From positions 1 to 22,211 of the forward strand of contig CAJVPP010001162.1 in NCBI GenBank assembly GCA_910592005.1: DNA of 22,211 nucleotides, given 5' to 3'. Both the position numbers and the translations under genes were made by a program. The notes below the pieces were generated by a model. It did not search any database and had not been told where the DNA came from. It saw only the letters and a program-made list of their open reading frames with translations. Below, in pieces: positions 19,634-22,211 of this stretch (position 1 is its first letter; each line of letters begins with the position of its first letter). This DNA comes from Funneliformis mosseae (Eukaryota > Glomeromycota > Glomeromycetes > Glomerales > Glomeraceae).

Positions 19634-20450
19634 TTATTTATTCCAATCGTTTGGCATGCTACGAACCAAATTAAGAAGAATTTCAGGCTCAATTCCCTCC
19701 CACCCTTTTTTAATTACATCAATAAAAACATCTATAATAATGGATTTTTTTAATTACAAGATTGTTGACCTCTTTTTCCACACGTCCTTTCATAATTGAC
19801 CACAAATTCTCAATCAGATTTAAATCCAGGCTATTTGATAGCCAATCCAACAACCTCAGACATCATTCAGAAAGAAATTTTTTAGTTTTTTTGGTCATGT
19901 GTTTAGGGTTATTGTCCTGTTGGAAGACCCAATACCTTTCCATTACATATTTTGCATTTTCAAAAGGGTTTTCATTTAAATTTCTTGATAAAATACCCCA
20001 TTTATAATTCCAGTAATAAGAAGAAACCCAACTTGGCCTTTAGCCAAAAATGCATCCCATGCATGAACTTTATACAGATATTTAACCATAGGTTTCTGTG
20101 AAAATTGTATACCAACCTTATAAAATACCTTTATGTATTTTAAAATATTTAAAATGTAGTCTCATCAGAAAAGACAACTTAATTCCAATTTTATCTTTGG
20201 TATTTCATTGCAAATTCTATACAATACTACTTATGAAGATCTATAAATAATGGAATGAACTTTAGAATTTTACAAATATATTGAAAGTTATAGATATATT
20301 AAGGTTGAAATGTATTTTATTCAAATTATTTGCAAACTCAGCACATGTAAGAAATTTATTTTTTGAAACAAGCTTTTCAAGGTGATAATGTTTTCTTAAA
20401 AAAGCTTTTTTAGCCTTTTTGACTGAAGTAAATCTTTTATAGAAAAACTT
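19634..20450 (-). pseudogene. Decayed Tc1/mariner transposase
   Basis: Read on the minus strand, pieces of a DDE transposase appear in order across several frames: KKAKKAFLRKHYHLEKL (about 20400), VVFSDETTF with the first catalytic Asp (about 20165), VFQQDNNPKHM with the second (about 19915), DWLSNSLDLNLIENLWS with the third acidic site (about 19820), and the C-terminal GWEGIEPEILLNLVRSMPND, ending at a TAA at 19636-19634. In-frame stops and frameshifts break it repeatedly (for example after DETTF and after FLSE). The order and spacing fit the Tc1/mariner family. It belongs to a different subfamily from the element at 963-1555. I could not find its terminal inverted repeats, and the N-terminal helix-turn-helix is missing or unrecognisable. 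Confidence 0.87.
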
Positions 20451-21775
20451 TTTTTAGTTTTTTGATATAGTTATATATGGTAAAGAGTAGAATAAAAGTT
20501 ATTTTATGCAAAGCTTTAACATTATGAGTTCTTTATTTTTACAAAGTTATTATAACAGTTTAGCATTATTCTTGTATAATATAAACTATAATAAATTTGT
20601 ATAAAAATTGATCGATATAAATAAAATCTAAATAAATATAATAATCATATCTAAAAATGGCTACTGTATAATCACATGAAATAGTTAATTAATAGATTAT
20701 ATATTGTGAGAGAAAATCGTGATTTTTTACATTAAATTTTATTTTGAAAATTTTTGTCGTGCACTGTAAGTAAACCAAATATTTCTTTAATAATTTTTGA
20801 TATGATTATTAGATAATAAAAGTACCTGAATTTTTTTCTAATAAAAAATTTATAAAGAACTTAAAAAATTATTTTTTTTCTTATTAATATTTTAAGTTCT
20901 ATATTACATTTAGCATATAATATTAACCAATAATATTGAATAAATTACTAAACTTTTCAAATTTTAAATTATTTTTAAATATTTTTATGCTGATTTCATG
21001 AAAATTATTGTTCTGATATCTTTGATCTAATCTTAGTATCTAATGAATTACTTCTTAATAAATTGATTACATCTGTATAAGAATATTTAATTAAAAATTA
21101 AACCAAATAATTGAAACAAAATTTTGTTAAAGTTTTTATATAGTTTTCTAATTAGAAACTATAAATAACTCTAAAATTATTATTTAAATTATAAGTGATA
21201 ATTCAGAATCTTTTTTTATTTATCAAATTTTTCAACATTAGATGAAAATATCTTATCTGGATTAATTAAAAAAGATGATTTATAAATTAATAAATTGAAT
21301 TATAGAAAATGATAACAAATGTAAATATTTAAAATAAAAAGAATTTAAAGACTTTATAAGATACTTTAAATTAATTTATTACATACATTTAATTATTTAA
21401 AATTTTTATGAAAGATTTTAATAAAAATATTTATCCATTTAAGAAAGTATTATTTGAAGCGTTCTTTAAAGATATTATGTTATCTTATATGATAAATACT
21501 ATATTAAATCAATATATATTAACTTTTTATCATAAAAAAATTACCATAGATTTGTTAAATATTAAACTAAAATATATATAAATTCTTGCTAATTAGATTC
21601 AAAAATAGATTTTAATACAAGAAATCCAAAGGATATTAAATATAATATTAATCTTATATATCATAAAAGTAGAAATAATTATAATACAATATTATGAAAT
21701 AAGTATAATAAACAAGAAGCTTACATTTTAATCTTTAAAATTAATTTAAATAAAATAATAATTTACTAGACAGAA
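20451..21775. other. Extremely AT-rich region with no gene
   Basis: GC in sampled lines is near 13%. No frame, RNA or clear repeat stands out. It may be old transposon or centromere-like/heterochromatic sequence; nothing here decides. Confidence 0.6.
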
Positions 21776-21799
21776 TAGTTCAAATTAGCTAAAAATCAG

Positions 21800-22150
21800 A
21801 TGGTTAATTTTAGGTTGATTTAATATTATTTATAACTAATTGGTCATATTTTCATTTATCTTTTGATTGTTTAAATTATTATTAATCAATTCTAATCAGA
21901 TATAACCATTTAATATCAATTTAGTTAAAACTTAAATTCAACCACAAATTAGCCTAAAATAAATATCAATTTAGCATCAATCCAAAACTTAAATCAATTA
22001 TAAATCAGTCTAAAATACTGCTGATTAACTTCAATCAAACAAGCAATTAACTATAAACTAATGCTAATCAATTCTAATTAGATAAGCAATTTAATATTAA
22101 CTCAAAACTTAAAAAGTTATAAATCAATCTAAATTAATATTAATTCAGTT
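21800..22150. repeat. Degenerate tandem repeats of about 57-60 bp with an inverted partner
   Basis: The core AAAACTTAAA recurs at 21927, 21984 and, with CAAAACTTAA, at 22104, each followed after a few bases by a version of ATAAATCAGTCTAAAAT (ACAAATTAGCCTAAAAT, ATAAATCAGTCTAAAAT, ATAAATCAATCTAAATT). Spacing is 57 and then about 120 bp, fitting a unit near 57-60 bp with one poorly kept copy. TAATCAATTCTAAT.AGATA also occurs twice (21883 and about 22065). A reverse-complement copy (AATTTTAGGTTGATTTA) is at about 21810-21826. Confidence 0.5.
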
Positions 22151-22211
22151 ATATAAGCATATAGAATATGTATATTTTTATTTAATTAAATTTATTAAAT
22201 ATTAAAATATT

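Noticed and set aside
19762..20007. 81-codon plus-strand frame
   Set aside because: Antisense of the decayed Tc1 transposase.
1..22211. CRISPR array, phage or bacterial defence island
   Set aside because: No regularly spaced identical repeats, no bacterial-type gene clusters or ribosome binding sites; introns and 5S type indicate a eukaryote.

Overview
The window looks like nuclear DNA of a fungus. Genes are AT-rich and split by short GT-AG introns. There is a dispersed fungal-type 5S rRNA gene, a mitochondrial-type flavin oxidoreductase, a TKL-like protein kinase and a BTB-domain fragment of the kinds greatly expanded in arbuscular mycorrhizal fungi, and Tc1/mariner debris. A Rhizophagus-like Glomeromycotina genome is the best guess. 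That is inference from gene style, not from a database match. Intergenic DNA is long and very AT-rich, so gene density is low.

Layout. 1-537 (minus): the 5' part of an unrecognised serine/asparagine-rich protein, running off the left edge. 963-1555: a short Tc1/mariner element with perfect 27-bp inverted repeats and an internally deleted transposase. 3546-4592 (minus): a complete two-exon OXNAD1-like oxidoreductase. It is divergent, across about 240 bp, from 4835-6513 (plus), a protein with three Myb/SANT-like domains whose last two exons I placed by splice sites. 7994-8086: a small foldback element. 8166-8404: remnants of an unrecognised spliced gene. 9824-11038 (plus): a five-exon protein kinase with an uncertain 5' end. 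13536-15061: a badly decayed gene of unknown family. 16709-17562 (plus): a three-exon Mrr/RRG7-like PD-(D/E)XK nuclease whose first intron carries a block of about 50% GC foreign-looking DNA. 18057-18230: a possible tiny spliced gene or gene fragment. 18659-18775: 5S rRNA. 19300-19557: a BTB fragment. 19634-20450 (minus): a broken Tc1/mariner transposase. From about 20460 to the right edge the DNA is very AT-rich, with degenerate repeats of about 57-60 bp near the end.

Nothing in the window forms an obvious operon-like or multi-gene system; the genes look functionally independent. The most interesting items are the eukaryotic Mrr-like nuclease gene with its odd intron content and third-exon acceptor, the internally deleted Tc1 element that keeps a DNA-binding domain, and the three-SANT protein next to the oxidoreductase. 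All exon boundaries were set by eye from reading frame and splice signals.
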